The notes beneath the pieces were generated by a model, which had not been told where the DNA came from, made no database searches, and saw only the letters and a list, made by a program, of their open reading frames with translations. From NCBI GenBank assembly GCA_020852755.1, contig JADZAF010000089.1, forward strand, positions 1 through 61,837: DNA of 61,837 nucleotides, written 5' to 3'. Shown one piece after another: positions 1 through 7,250 of the stretch. Within the stretch, counting starts at the first letter, position 1. Each line of letters begins with the position of its first letter. The position numbers and the translations under genes are program-made. This stretch comes from Bryobacterales bacterium (GTDB lineage Bacteria; Acidobacteriota; Terriglobia; Bryobacterales; Bryobacteraceae).

Positions 1-603
1 CTTCTGGCGCTGTTCCTCGCCTGGGCGGCGGCCGGAGCCGCGCACCTGAGGCTGGGAGACGCAGCCGCCGCAATCCTGCTGCTCGTGCTGGTTCGCCTCT
101 ACGGCTGGGACGCGCACGCCGCCGACCCGCAGCGCTGGCTCACTTTCGGCCTCGCAGCCGCGGCCTTCTGGGGCGCGGCCAGCTGGATGAGGGGCTGGAG
201 AGCGCCGGCCGCCTACGTCGCCGGGCATTTCCACCTGCTTTGGATTCTGGGCCTGGAAGTGCGGGAATGGAGCCGGAGAACGGCATCGCCGGAGAACCTG
301 GGGAGCGTCGAAAACGCTTCGGTTTCGATCCTGATGGCCGCGTACGCGCTGGCGCTGATCGCGCTGGGCCTGGCCACCCGGCTGACGGCCAATCGCCTGC
401 TGGGTCTCGCGTTGATGGGCGTGGTCATCGGCAAGCTGTACGCCTACGACGTGTGGCAGTTGAGCCGCATCTACCGCTTCATCGCATTCGCCGTCCTCGG
501 GGCCCTGCTGCTTGCCGCATCCTATCTGTACTCCTACTACCGGAGCAGGCCGGGCCCAACCGGCCGGCGATTTTGGTTAGAATTGAAAAACCGAAAGGTA
601 TGA
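1..603 (+). CDS. DUF2339-type integral membrane protein, C-terminal part (5' end outside window)
   Basis: The frame is open from base 1 with no stop upstream, so this is the 3' end of a longer gene. The visible 200 residues are almost all hydrophobic helices. The last 60 residues resemble the C terminus of DUF2339 proteins: a GKLYAYDVW stretch, then a helix ending in a YLYSYYRSR tail. DUF2339 proteins are multi-spanning inner-membrane proteins of unknown function, often over 800 residues. The stop lies 4 bases before the coaD start, so the two genes are probably co-transcribed. No function can be assigned from this fragment. Confidence 0.7.
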   Translation, partial: LLALFLAWAAAGAAHLRLGDAAAAILLLVLVRLYGWDAHAADPQRWLTFGLAAAAFWGAASWMRGWRAPAAYVAGHFHLLWILGLEVREWSRRTASPENLGSVENASVSILMAAYALALIALGLATRLTANRLLGLALMGVVIGKLYAYDVWQLSRIYRFIAFAVLGALLLAASYLYSYYRSRPGPTGRRFWLELKNRKV

Positions 604-607
604 CGAG

Positions 608-1132
608 TTGGCCGCTCAGGGCGTGATCGCCATCTATCCCGGCTCGTTCGACCCGATCACGAACGGGCACCTCGACCTTATTGATCGCGGAGCGAGACTC
701 TTCAGCAAGCTGGTGGTTTCGGTTCTGGGAAACGAATCGAAACAACCCCTGTTCTCCACCGAGGAACGCATGGAGATGCTGCGCGAGGCGGTGCGCGGGT
801 ATTCCAACGTGGAAGTGGACAGCTTTGCCGGACTGGTGGTGGACTACGCCGCGCAGAAGGGAGCCTCGGTGCTGCTGCGCGGGATCCGGGCCATCTCCGA
901 CTACGAGTACGAATTGCAGATGGCGCTGATGAACCGCCGCCTGCGGCCGGAACTCGAGACCGTGTTTTTGATGGCCGGGGAGGAGTTCTCTTTCATCAGC
1001 TCGCGCCTGGTGAAGGAGGTCATCCGCCTGGGAGGCAGCATCTCCGGGCTGGTGCCGCCATTCGTAGAGGACCGGCTGCGGCAGAGGATGTCGAAGCAGG
1101 CCGCGCCCGCTGGAACTCGGAACTTCATCTGA
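608..1132 (+). CDS. coaD: Phosphopantetheine adenylyltransferase
   Basis: CoaD transfers AMP from ATP to 4'-phosphopantetheine, the penultimate step of coenzyme A synthesis, in the cytosol. The N terminus IAIYPGSFDPITNGH carries the nucleotidyltransferase TxGH motif, LLRGIRAISDYEYELQMA is the family signature, and FSFISSRLVKEV near the end matches the conserved ISS-x-x-K-E region. The length (174 residues) is slightly above the usual 160. The TTG at 608 has a weak AAAGG about 9 bases upstream. A GTG at 623 would give the more typical start MIAIYPGSFDP and is a realistic alternative. It follows the DUF2339 gene by 4 bases. Confidence 0.95.
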   Translation: MAAQGVIAIYPGSFDPITNGHLDLIDRGARLFSKLVVSVLGNESKQPLFSTEERMEMLREAVRGYSNVEVDSFAGLVVDYAAQKGASVLLRGIRAISDYEYELQMALMNRRLRPELETVFLMAGEEFSFISSRLVKEVIRLGGSISGLVPPFVEDRLRQRMSKQAAPAGTRNFI

Positions 1133-1184
1133 AGCGCCGGCGCGCGCTTGGGAATTCGGGGGGGTAAGGCAACTGGGAACGCAA

Positions 1185-2378
1185 ATGCAGCAGCAACACA
1201 GCGGCGGCATCGCCGGCCGGATTCATTCGATCCGCGTCTCCTCCACGGCGCGGGTGGCCGCGGAGGCCGAGAGGCTCCGGAGAGCCGGGGTGGACGTTGT
1301 GGACTTCGGTCCCGGCGAGCCGGACTTCCCTACCCCGGACAACATCAAACGCGCGGCCACGCGGGCCCTGGAGGAGAACTTCACCCGCTACACCGCGATC
1401 GGAGGGATTCCGGAACTCAAGGAAGCCGTGTGCGAGCGGCACGCGTGCGATCTCGGCACCTCCTACAGTCCTCGCGAGTGCATCATTTCGGTGGGGGGCA
1501 AGCACGTGGCGTTCAACTTCGTGCAGGCCGTGGTGAACCCCGGCGACGAAGTGATTGTCCCCGTGCCTTACTGGGCCACGTACCCCGACCTGGTCCACTA
1601 CGCGGGCGGGACCTGCGTTCTGGTGGATACCGACGAGGCCGCCGGCTTCGCGCTGACCGCCGCCGCCGTCGAGCAGCGTCTGAGCGGGCGAACCAGGATG
1701 ATCGTGGTGAACTCGCCCAACAATCCCAGCGGGGCCGTGGTCGCGCGCGAGGAATTCGAGAAAATCCAGGCGCTGGCCGCCGCGCGCGGCATCTATCTGC
1801 TCACCGACGAATGTTATTGCCAGTTCGTTTACAATGGCAAGCCGTTTTCGGTGGCCTCTCTTCCCGGAGCAAAGGAAAACGTCCTCGTGGTAGGGTCGCT
1901 CTCCAAGACCTACGCCATGACGGGCTGGCGCATCGGTTTCGGACTGGCGCCGGCGGCCGTGGCGGAAGCCATGCTCAGACTGCAGAGCCACACCACCTCC
2001 AACCCGACCTCCATCTCCCAGAAGGCGGCGGTGGAGGCGCTGCGCGGACCCCAGGATTCGGTGAGCGCCATGCTGGAGGAGTATCGCAGGCGGCGGGATT
2101 TCGTGGTCCGGCGCCTGCGCGCCATCCCCGGAATCGTCTGCCCCGAACCGCAGGGCGCCTTCTACGCCTACCCCCATATCGGCGCGCTGCTCGGGGACGG
2201 ACTGCGCAATTCCATGGAGTTCGCGCAGGCCTTGCTGGAACGGGCCCGGGTGGTCGTGGTGCCGGGCGAGGCGTTCGGGACGAACCGCCACATTCGCATC
2301 TCCTACGCAACTTCACTGCACGAACTGGAGCGCGGGCTGGACCGCATTGACAGGTTCATTCGTGAAACAGCCGGTTAA
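1185..2378 (+). CDS. Pyridoxal-phosphate class I aminotransferase (aspartate aminotransferase family)
   Basis: A 397-residue fold-type I PLP aminotransferase. NSPNNPSG is at about residues 176-183, the PLP-binding aspartate is in TDECY (about 208), and the Schiff-base lysine is K241 in SLSKTYAMTGWR. FGPGEPDFPTP near the N terminus is the usual substrate-arm motif. It probably exchanges amino groups between aspartate (or another amino acid) and 2-oxoglutarate; the exact substrate cannot be read from sequence. The ATG at 1185 begins 52 bases after coaD. Its 3' end overlaps the start of the next gene by 17 bases, which suggests translational coupling. Confidence 0.92.
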   Translation: MQQQHSGGIAGRIHSIRVSSTARVAAEAERLRRAGVDVVDFGPGEPDFPTPDNIKRAATRALEENFTRYTAIGGIPELKEAVCERHACDLGTSYSPRECIISVGGKHVAFNFVQAVVNPGDEVIVPVPYWATYPDLVHYAGGTCVLVDTDEAAGFALTAAAVEQRLSGRTRMIVVNSPNNPSGAVVAREEFEKIQALAAARGIYLLTDECYCQFVYNGKPFSVASLPGAKENVLVVGSLSKTYAMTGWRIGFGLAPAAVAEAMLRLQSHTTSNPTSISQKAAVEALRGPQDSVSAMLEEYRRRRDFVVRRLRAIPGIVCPEPQGAFYAYPHIGALLGDGLRNSMEFAQALLERARVVVVPGEAFGTNRHIRISYATSLHELERGLDRIDRFIRETAG

Positions 2379-3189
2379 ACTCGAGCCATCCTTCCGTGAA
2401 AAAATCTGGGGCGCCACGGATCTGGCGCCCTGGTTCGAGCCCCGGGCGGAGAAGACGGGAGAGGTCTGGTTCGAATCGCAGCCGCCCCTGCCCATCCTGC
2501 TCAAGTTCATCTTCACTTCCGAGAACCTGTCGGTGCAGGTGCACCCCCAGGACCGCGAGGGAAGGCCGGGCAAGACCGAGATGTGGCACATCCTGAAGGC
2601 CGGGCCGGACGCCCGTATTGCCCTGGGATTCAAGCAGCACATTTCCCGCGAACGGCTGCGGGAATCCTCGCTTTCGGGCGAGATCGAGCGCCTGCTCGAG
2701 TGGTATCCCGTGCAGGCGGGAGAGACCTACTTCACTCCGGCCGGGACCGTGCATGCCATCGGCGCCGGGCTGGCGCTCTGCGAGATTCAGCAGAACAGCG
2801 ACGTTACTTACCGTCTCTACGATTACGGGCGCCCGCGCGAGTTGCACCTGGAAGAGGCCGTGGCGGTGGCCGACAGGGGGCCGCACCCGGGACCCGTGCA
2901 GCCGGTCGCGCTGGGTGAAGGCCGTCAACTGCTGGTCCGCTGCCCCTATTTCGCCGCGGAGAGACTGGCATTCTCCTCGGACTGCCGCTATCAGCCGGAC
3001 CCGGCGCGCTTCGAACTCCTGATCGTGCTGGAGGGGTGCGGCGATTTCGGCGGACAGCCGTTCCGGCCCGGAGAGGTGTGGCTGGTGCCCGCCGGTTCCT
3101 CCCGGTTCGAGATCCGGCCTCGCGGCGGCGCATGCCTCCTCCGCACCTACCCGCCGGAAGGTTCAACCCCTGACGTCCCGAACGCCTGA
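2362..3189 (+). CDS. manA: Mannose-6-phosphate isomerase, type I (cupin)
   Basis: Interconverts mannose-6-phosphate and fructose-6-phosphate, linking glycolysis to GDP-mannose supply. The N terminus (KLEPSFREKIWG) matches the family. Metal-ligand regions are visible: VQVHPQD at about 60 and FTPAGTVHAIGAG at about 130, followed by CEIQQNSDVTYRLYDYGR. I prefer the GTG at 2362, which has ACAGG 7 bases upstream and gives MKQPVKLEP; a TTG at 2347 would add five residues. At 275 residues it is a short member. It overlaps the aminotransferase gene by 17 bases. Confidence 0.9.
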   Translation: MKQPVKLEPSFREKIWGATDLAPWFEPRAEKTGEVWFESQPPLPILLKFIFTSENLSVQVHPQDREGRPGKTEMWHILKAGPDARIALGFKQHISRERLRESSLSGEIERLLEWYPVQAGETYFTPAGTVHAIGAGLALCEIQQNSDVTYRLYDYGRPRELHLEEAVAVADRGPHPGPVQPVALGEGRQLLVRCPYFAAERLAFSSDCRYQPDPARFELLIVLEGCGDFGGQPFRPGEVWLVPAGSSRFEIRPRGGACLLRTYPPEGSTPDVPNA

Positions 3190-3193
3190 ACTA

Positions 3194-3209
3194 CGGACCG
3201 GCGATTGCT
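3194..3209 (+). promoter_or_regulatory. Putative sigma-54 promoter P1 (membrane peptide)
   Basis: CGGACCGGCGATTGCT has GG and GC ten bases apart and a perfect TTGCT -12 box, as in the sigma-54 consensus TGGCAC-N5-TTGCW. Predicted transcription start is near 3220, leaving a 22-base leader with AGGAGG just before the ATG at 3243. One of eight such sites in this block. Confidence 0.6.
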
Positions 3210-3242
3210 CCAGTAGAAGACGAAAACAATAGGAGGTGCGCC

Positions 3243-3374
3243 ATGAAGCACGGAATCGGCCGGCCCAGCCTCTCCTTTCTGGATATTCGCCGGCCAAGGC
3301 GGCGCGCTCTTAAGTTAGCGGCCGCCATTGTTCTATTGGGAGCGTCGCTCGTTCTCTATCTCCTGCTCGGCTAG
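3243..3374 (+). CDS. 43-residue single-span membrane peptide
   Basis: A short gene with an excellent ribosome binding site: AGGAGG at 3231-3236, six bases before the ATG. The product has a soluble N terminus ending in the very basic RRPRRRALK stretch (residues 16-24), then one hydrophobic helix of about 18 residues and a stop. By the positive-inside rule the N terminus should face the cytosol. I do not recognise a family. It lies 53 bases after manA but has its own sigma-54-like promoter, so it is probably transcribed separately as part of the stress block. It may modulate a membrane partner, but nothing in the sequence shows this. Confidence 0.6.
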   Translation: MKHGIGRPSLSFLDIRRPRRRALKLAAAIVLLGASLVLYLLLG

Positions 3375-3382
3375 CGCGCGCA

Positions 3383-3763
3383 TCACGCGGTCAAGCCCAG
3401 TGCCCGTCCGGCATCCCTATCCAGAAGCTCCTGGCAAGGGACGCAGTAGCAAGCCCAGGGAATCGCTTTCAGACGCCGGACGGGTATGGGCTCCCCGCAC
3501 TCCTGGCAGAGGCCGAAGCTGCCGCGTTTCATGCGCTCCAGAGCGGCATCAATCAGCTTGAGCTTGTGGCGCTCGGCCTGGTGGGCGCGCAAGGCCACAA
3601 ACTGATCGTGAATCAGGGGCGGTTGGTCCTCGACGGCCCCGCCTTCGGGAACGGCCAGAGTCGCAAGGGTGTTGCCCGTGCCCGCAACCAGTCTGGCTCT
3701 CTCCAACAGCAGGACTTCGCGTAATTCATCAGCGGGATCCCGGCTGGTTATTCGGGTAGTCAT
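3383..3763 (-). CDS. DksA/TraR-family C4 zinc-finger transcription factor
   Basis: DksA/TraR proteins bind RNA polymerase through the secondary channel and alter promoter choice, classically together with ppGpp. The product has 126 residues: an N-terminal helical part and a C-terminal zinc finger C86-x2-C89-x17-C107-x2-C110. The helical coiled-coil is shorter than in E. coli DksA, so its polymerase contacts may differ. The ATG at 3763 is chosen because upstream sequence looks non-coding and low in complexity; an in-frame ATG at 3799 is possible. A sigma-54-like promoter at 3778-3793 would start transcription about 4 bases before this ATG, an almost leaderless message. Confidence 0.85.
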   Translation of the reverse strand: MTTRITSRDPADELREVLLLERARLVAGTGNTLATLAVPEGGAVEDQPPLIHDQFVALRAHQAERHKLKLIDAALERMKRGSFGLCQECGEPIPVRRLKAIPWACYCVPCQELLDRDAGRALGLTA

Positions 3764-3777
3764 AGCTGCCGGGTAAG

Positions 3778-3793
3778 TGCAATTCAAGACCCA
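3778..3793 (-). promoter_or_regulatory. Putative sigma-54 promoter P2 (dksA/traR-like gene)
   Basis: On the minus strand TGGGTCTTGAATTGCA has GG-N10-GC spacing and a TTGCA -12 box. Predicted start near 3767 leaves only about 4 bases before the ATG at 3763, which is the weak point of this call. It is divergent from P3. Confidence 0.5.
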
Positions 3794-3928
3794 CTTCATT
3801 CCCGGAAGGATGGGGCCCGCCGGCCGGCCCGCGGGCGGGCGGCCACATACCCAAAGGGCCGCATCAGGCGTGGCGGCGCGAGCGCCGCCTCCCACTCAGC
3901 CGGCTTTCTTTGGCCGAAAACCGTCACC

Positions 3929-3947
3929 GCTGGCCCTTTTCGCACAG
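3929..3947 (+). promoter_or_regulatory. Candidate enhancer (UAS), copy 1
   Basis: GCTGGCCCTTTTCGCACAG: inverted half-sites CTGGCC (3930-3935) and GCACAG (3942-3947) with a 6-base spacer. It is nearly identical to copies at 6419-6437 and 16576-16594. Its centre is about 86 bp upstream of the predicted hpf start (4025) and about 171 bp from the dksA start, so it could serve both divergent genes. Confidence 0.5.
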
Positions 3948-3998
3948 CGGCGCGTCCTCTCTGCCCAAAGGGGGCGCTGTGGCGGGTAGAACAAGCTG

Positions 3999-4014
3999 TG
4001 GCGGGGTGATTGCA
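3999..4014 (+). promoter_or_regulatory. Putative sigma-54 promoter P3 (hpf-like gene)
   Basis: TGGCGGGGTGATTGCA: TGGC -24 box, TTGCA -12 box, GG and GC ten bases apart. Predicted start near 4025 gives a 33-base leader carrying GGAGGA before the ATG at 4058. Confidence 0.7.
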
Positions 4015-4057
4015 TTAGCACGAAGTGAAAGTAAGTTCGGAGGATCAACTCGGATAA

Positions 4058-4477
4058 ATGAATGTAACTGTGCGTGCCCGTGACGTAAGTTGGAGTTCAG
4101 GCCTGCAGCGCCGCCTCGAACGCCGGTTGGGGTTCGCCCTGGGACGTCACCGGAGGAGGATTCATCAGGTCCGGGTTCATTTGGCCGATACCAACGGCCC
4201 GCGGGGCGGCAAGGACAAGCTGTGCCGGATGACGGCCATCCCGCTCGGAACCAGACCGGTGACGATCGTTGAGAAGGGTGCCCGAATCCCGGCTGTGCTG
4301 AACCGCGCGGCGGGGCGGTTAGGCTACCGGGTCGGGCAGGAACTCGCAAGGGTGAGGAGGCGGGTTCCGCGTCAGGCGGCCGGCCGGCCGGCAGGGGCCC
4401 CGTCTGGATTCACGCCGGAGCCAGGGCCAGGCAGCAGTTCCCGGGGGTCGCGCAGCGTTCCACCTGCTCGACTTTGA
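4058..4477 (+). CDS. HPF/RaiA-like ribosome-associated protein
   Basis: Resembles the N-terminal domain of ribosome hibernation factors (HPF, RaiA/YfiA), which bind the 30S decoding region and inactivate ribosomes in starved cells. The family pattern is visible: an early strand (MNVTVRARDV), a helix with RLERRLGFALGRH, then IHQVRVHLADTNGPRGGKDKLCRM, a basic strand, and a helix ILNRAAGRL-like near 100. The last 40 residues are basic and proline-rich, unlike the usual family end, and the 3' end overlaps the convergent rnk gene by 68 bases. No long-HPF C-terminal dimerisation domain is present. The context of DksA and Rnk genes fits a growth-arrest role. Confidence 0.75.
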   Translation: MNVTVRARDVSWSSGLQRRLERRLGFALGRHRRRIHQVRVHLADTNGPRGGKDKLCRMTAIPLGTRPVTIVEKGARIPAVLNRAAGRLGYRVGQELARVRRRVPRQAAGRPAGAPSGFTPEPGPGSSSRGSRSVPPARL

Positions 4478-4838
4478 CCCGTGTTGGCCCGCTCAATCCG
4501 CGGTACAGGTAGATCTCTCCGGCCCTCCGGCCCAGCACGGCCAGTCCCAGCGGAAACAGGATGGACAGGCCGTTCTCGACGTGCCCGGCCTCGGAGGGGT
4601 CCACCAGAACGTAAGTCGCTTCAGCCCCGCAATCCAGGTTGCGCAGCCGCAGGGCCGAGTTGATGGTAACCAGGTCGCCCGCGGCGCTTCGATCGTCGAT
4701 CACCTCGGCCCCAGCCAGCAGCGTTTCGATTTCCCTCACCGCGCGGTCCCAGCAGCCTTCCGGATGCTGGAGTGTCCGGACCAGCCGCCGCAAGTGCTCA
4801 ACATCCGCCCGGGTCAATCGACAGCCGCTCCTCCGCAT
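4410..4838 (-). CDS. Rnk / GreA-GreB C-terminal-domain protein, paralogue 1
   Basis: About 142 residues: a short N-terminal helical arm with LTRADVEHLRRLVRTLQHPE, then a GreA/GreB C-terminal FKBP-like domain (VTINSALRLRNLDCGAEATYVLV and LFPLGLAVLGRRAGE). Rnk-type proteins bind RNA polymerase but lack the long Gre coiled coil and do not stimulate cleavage. The ATG at 4838 is preferred because AGGAGA lies 7 bases upstream; a GTG at 4841 is directly adjacent. A second paralogue is at 10599-11012. A strong sigma-54-like promoter lies at 4865-4880. The 3' end overlaps the convergent hpf-like gene. Confidence 0.85.
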   Translation of the reverse strand: MRRSGCRLTRADVEHLRRLVRTLQHPEGCWDRAVREIETLLAGAEVIDDRSAAGDLVTINSALRLRNLDCGAEATYVLVDPSEAGHVENGLSILFPLGLAVLGRRAGEIYLYRGLSGPTRVKVEQVERCATPGNCCLALAPA

Positions 4839-4864
4839 CACTCTTCTCCTGTGCAGCGGAGAAG

Positions 4865-4880
4865 TGCAAACCAGGGGCCA
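4865..4880 (-). promoter_or_regulatory. Putative sigma-54 promoter P4 (rnk paralogue 1)
   Basis: On the minus strand TGGCCCCTGGTTTGCA: TGGC, then TTGCA with GG-N10-GC spacing. Predicted start near 4854 gives a leader of about 16 bases that is little more than the ribosome binding site AGGAGA. Confidence 0.7.
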
Positions 4881-4897
4881 ATCCGTGGAGCCGGTGC

Positions 4898-6343
4898 TCA
4901 GGCCCCCAGCGCCCGTTCCACTTCCTGAATCCGGTCCTTGGTCGTGAGCACCAGCACGCGGTCGCCCGCGGTGATCGCCGTCCCTCCCCGGGGGATGATG
5001 TACGTGCCGCCGCGGTCAACCAGCAGCAGCAGAGTATTGCGCGGCAGTTCCAGGTCGAGGACGCGTTTGCCGGCCGCGGGCGAGTGCCGTCCGATGGGAA
5101 TCTCAATCAGGTCCCGCTCCCCGTTCGACACCAGGTCGAGCGGATCGATGTGCGGATGCCGCGACTTCTCCGCCAGGCCCAGCCGGTTCGCCAGGAAGCC
5201 GATGGAAGTCCCCTGCAGAAGCGCGGAGGTCAGCACGATGAAGAACACAATATGGAACATCAGGCCCGCTTGAGGAACTCCGGCCAGCAGAGGAAAAGTG
5301 GCCAGCACGATGGGCGCCGCCCCCCGCAATCCCACCCAGGAGACCAGCACACGCTCGCGCAGGTTCAGGGAACCCAGGCTCAGCAGCAGGAAGACGGCGG
5401 CCGGACGCGCCACCAGCATCAGGAACAGGGCGATCGCCAGCCCCGCCAGGGTAACCGCGGGCAGCCGGCTGGGGAAGACCTGCAGGCCCAGGGTGAGGAA
5501 CATGGTGATCTGCATCAGCCAGGCCAGGCCGTCATGGAAACGGATGAGGCTGCGTTTGTGAATGAAGTCGGAATTGCCCATGACGATGGCCGCCAGGTAG
5601 ACGGCCAGGAAGCCGTTGCCTCCAGCCACTGCGGTCAGCGCGTAGGTGGCCAGCGCCAGGGACAGCGTGACCGCCGGGTAGAGTCCTTCGTACTCCAGGT
5701 TGAGCCGGTTCACGGCTAAGGCCGCGAGCTTGCCCATGAGGAAGCCGGCAAGGGCGCCCACCGCCATCTGCCGCACAAACAGCAGGCTCAGGCCGCCCAG
5801 CCCGAAGCCCGGTTCGGAGAGCACCGCGATCATCCCGATGGTGAGGAAGACCGCCATTGGATCGTTGCTCCCCGATTCCAGCTCCAGCAGAGAGCGCAGC
5901 CGGTTCGGCAACGCCAGGTTCTTGGAGCGCAGAATGCCGAATACCGCCGCCGCATCCGTGGACGAGACGATAGACCCCAGCAGCATGGCTTCGGCGAAGG
6001 ACAAATCGAGAACCGCAGTCGAGAACCAGGCCACCAGGATGGCGGTCACGGCCACGCCGGCGGTGGCCATCACCAGGCTCGGCCGGAGCACCGGGCGGAC
6101 ATCCCGCCAACGCGTGTCCAGGCCTCCGGAGAATAGAATCAGCGCCAGAGCGACGATACCCATCGATTGGGCCGCTCGCGGGAAGTCGAAATCTATGCCT
6201 CCCGGGCCGTCGGATCCGGCCAGCATTCCAACCACCAGGAAGACCAGCAGGGCGGGAACGCCGAACCGCCCGGAGGCCTTACTGGCCAGGACGCTGGCGA
6301 GCAGGAGAACCGCCGCGCCCAGGATCAGGTGTTCAATCGGCAT
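4898..6343 (-). CDS. Potassium/proton antiporter of the CPA1 family with RCK_C domain (NhaP2/CvrA type)
   Basis: A 481-residue inner-membrane antiporter. Residues 1-390 form about 12 hydrophobic segments with the CPA motif GSIVSSTDAAAVFG (about 130) and the conserved LELESGSNDPMAV (about 155), which holds the Asn-Asp ion-binding pair. Residues 400-481 form a TrkA-C (RCK_C) domain, IPIGRHSPAAGKRVLDLELP through ITAGDRVLVL, that usually gates transport by nucleotide or pH. NhaP2 proteins export K+ in exchange for H+. The ATG at 6343 has GGAAAGAG upstream. I find no well-spaced sigma-54 site for it, although enhancer copy 2 lies 70-90 bp upstream. Confidence 0.88.
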   Translation of the reverse strand: MPIEHLILGAAVLLLASVLASKASGRFGVPALLVFLVVGMLAGSDGPGGIDFDFPRAAQSMGIVALALILFSGGLDTRWRDVRPVLRPSLVMATAGVAVTAILVAWFSTAVLDLSFAEAMLLGSIVSSTDAAAVFGILRSKNLALPNRLRSLLELESGSNDPMAVFLTIGMIAVLSEPGFGLGGLSLLFVRQMAVGALAGFLMGKLAALAVNRLNLEYEGLYPAVTLSLALATYALTAVAGGNGFLAVYLAAIVMGNSDFIHKRSLIRFHDGLAWLMQITMFLTLGLQVFPSRLPAVTLAGLAIALFLMLVARPAAVFLLLSLGSLNLRERVLVSWVGLRGAAPIVLATFPLLAGVPQAGLMFHIVFFIVLTSALLQGTSIGFLANRLGLAEKSRHPHIDPLDLVSNGERDLIEIPIGRHSPAAGKRVLDLELPRNTLLLLVDRGGTYIIPRGGTAITAGDRVLVLTTKDRIQEVERALGA

Positions 6344-6410
6344 GTGTCTCTTTCCGGGCCGGCTGCCTCTCTCATGTCGCTATTGTTGCATGGGCCGCCC
6401 AGTGCCTGAA

Positions 6411-6437
6411 GGCACAGCGCTGGCCCTTTTCGGACAG
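6411..6437 (+). promoter_or_regulatory. Candidate enhancer (UAS), copy 2
   Basis: Three half-sites in a row: GCACAG (6412-6417), CTGGCC (6420-6425) and GGACAG (6432-6437), with spacers of 2 and 6 bases. The first and third are 20 bp apart, two helical turns. The centre of the second dyad is 84.5 bp upstream of the predicted start at 6513. It is preceded by a small hairpin, GTGCCTGAAGGCAC. Confidence 0.55.
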
Positions 6438-6486
6438 ACGGCGTGCCGCGTTCGGGCCACGCTCGAGCGACACCGCGGCCCGCGAT

Positions 6487-6502
6487 TGGACACCCGATTG
6501 CA
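6487..6502 (+). promoter_or_regulatory. Putative sigma-54 promoter P5 (pseudo-receiver gene)
   Basis: TGGACACCCGATTGCA: GG-N10-GC spacing, TTGCA -12 box. Predicted start near 6513 gives a 22-base leader that contains AGGAGG at 6523-6528. Confidence 0.65.
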
Positions 6503-6534
6503 CGGGGAAGGTAAAAACCCGCAGGAGGTTGGAA

Positions 6535-7020
6535 GTGTTCGAGGACAAGTATTCCTTCATGGCGTCTGCCGGAAGCGAGGCAGCCACTCCCCCGGCCGTG
6601 CGGCCGGAACGGGCGGCTTTCACCGACGTGTTGACGGTCAGCCCGAATCCTACGCTCAGCTTGTACCTCGGCGGCCTCTTCGACCGGTACGGGTGGACGG
6701 TCGTCCGGCGCACCCGCCGCTCCACGGCCGTGGAGTTCCTTCGGGAGAACCCGACTGCCGTTGTCTTGTGCGAGGCGGAACTGCCGGACGGCGGGTGGCG
6801 GGACGTGCTGGAGAGCTGCGCCGGACGCCCGGGTGCGCCCGCCTTCGTGCTGATCGGAGACCGCCGGTCGCAGTGGGGTGAAGGCGCCTCCCGGGATGCT
6901 TTCGACGTTCTGACCAAACCCCTGCGCGAATCCGACGTGGTCTGGTCGGTGGCCAGCGCCTGGCACCAGTGGACGAAGGCGCGCGAAAAGGAAGGAGCCG
7001 GGCTGTGCTCCGATGCGTGA
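6535..7020 (+). CDS. Stand-alone pseudo-receiver (degenerate response-regulator) protein
   Basis: A 161-residue protein with the outline of a CheY-like receiver after a 30-residue leader. The strand DVLTVSPNP (about 31-39) lacks the usual acidic pair. The phosphorylation site is replaced by glutamate E80 in VVLCEAELPDGG. The conserved lysine remains in LTKPL (K128). No output domain follows. A Glu at the phosphosite often mimics constant phosphorylation, so this could be a permanently active adaptor or partner protein; that is inference. The GTG at 6535 is chosen because AGGAGG lies six bases upstream; a TTG at 6529 is too close to it. It has its own sigma-54-like promoter and enhancer. Confidence 0.65.
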   Translation: MFEDKYSFMASAGSEAATPPAVRPERAAFTDVLTVSPNPTLSLYLGGLFDRYGWTVVRRTRRSTAVEFLRENPTAVVLCEAELPDGGWRDVLESCAGRPGAPAFVLIGDRRSQWGEGASRDAFDVLTKPLRESDVVWSVASAWHQWTKAREKEGAGLCSDA

Positions 7021-7250
7021 AGCCGGGCTGCCCGGCCGCTTGCGGCACGCGCCGCGATCCGAGTTGCCGGGAGCGGCTGCTCTATTGCCTGGTCCTGGCG
7101 GCGCTAGCCATCGTGCTGCTGGCCTCATTCGCTGCCGGAGTGCGGCGGCTGGCGAAGCGCGGAGACCTGCATGCATACGCCTTCCGGCCGCCCGCCGGCG
7201 AAATACACGGGAAGACGGCCTCGGGTCACGCCGCGGACGCCGGAGGCTGA
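7005..7250 (+). CDS. Small single-span membrane protein, unknown
   Basis: A possible 81-residue product with a GTG start inside the end of the pseudo-receiver gene (16-base overlap) and AAGGAAGGAG just upstream, which would couple its translation. The protein has a cysteine-rich N-terminal segment (C5, C9, C13 and C20 in the first 21 residues), a hydrophobic helix (LLYCLVLAALAIVLLASF) and a short basic tail. Its last 25 bases overlap the convergent pntB end. No family recognised. The hydrophobic helix and ribosome binding site favour a real gene, but the overlap on both sides keeps confidence low. Confidence 0.4.
   Translation: MLRCVKPGCPAACGTRRDPSCRERLLYCLVLAALAIVLLASFAAGVRRLAKRGDLHAYAFRPPAGEIHGKTASGHAADAGG

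Noticed and set aside
4772..5719. Open frame of 315 codons opposite the antiporter
   Set aside because: Gln/Arg-rich composition and no motif; the antiporter on the other strand is a clear family member.
6388..6402. Sigma-54-like site for the antiporter on the minus strand
   Set aside because: GC and CC are nine, not ten, bases apart. A second candidate at 6410-6425 has right spacing but matches only about 7 of 12 consensus positions and overlaps the enhancer motif.
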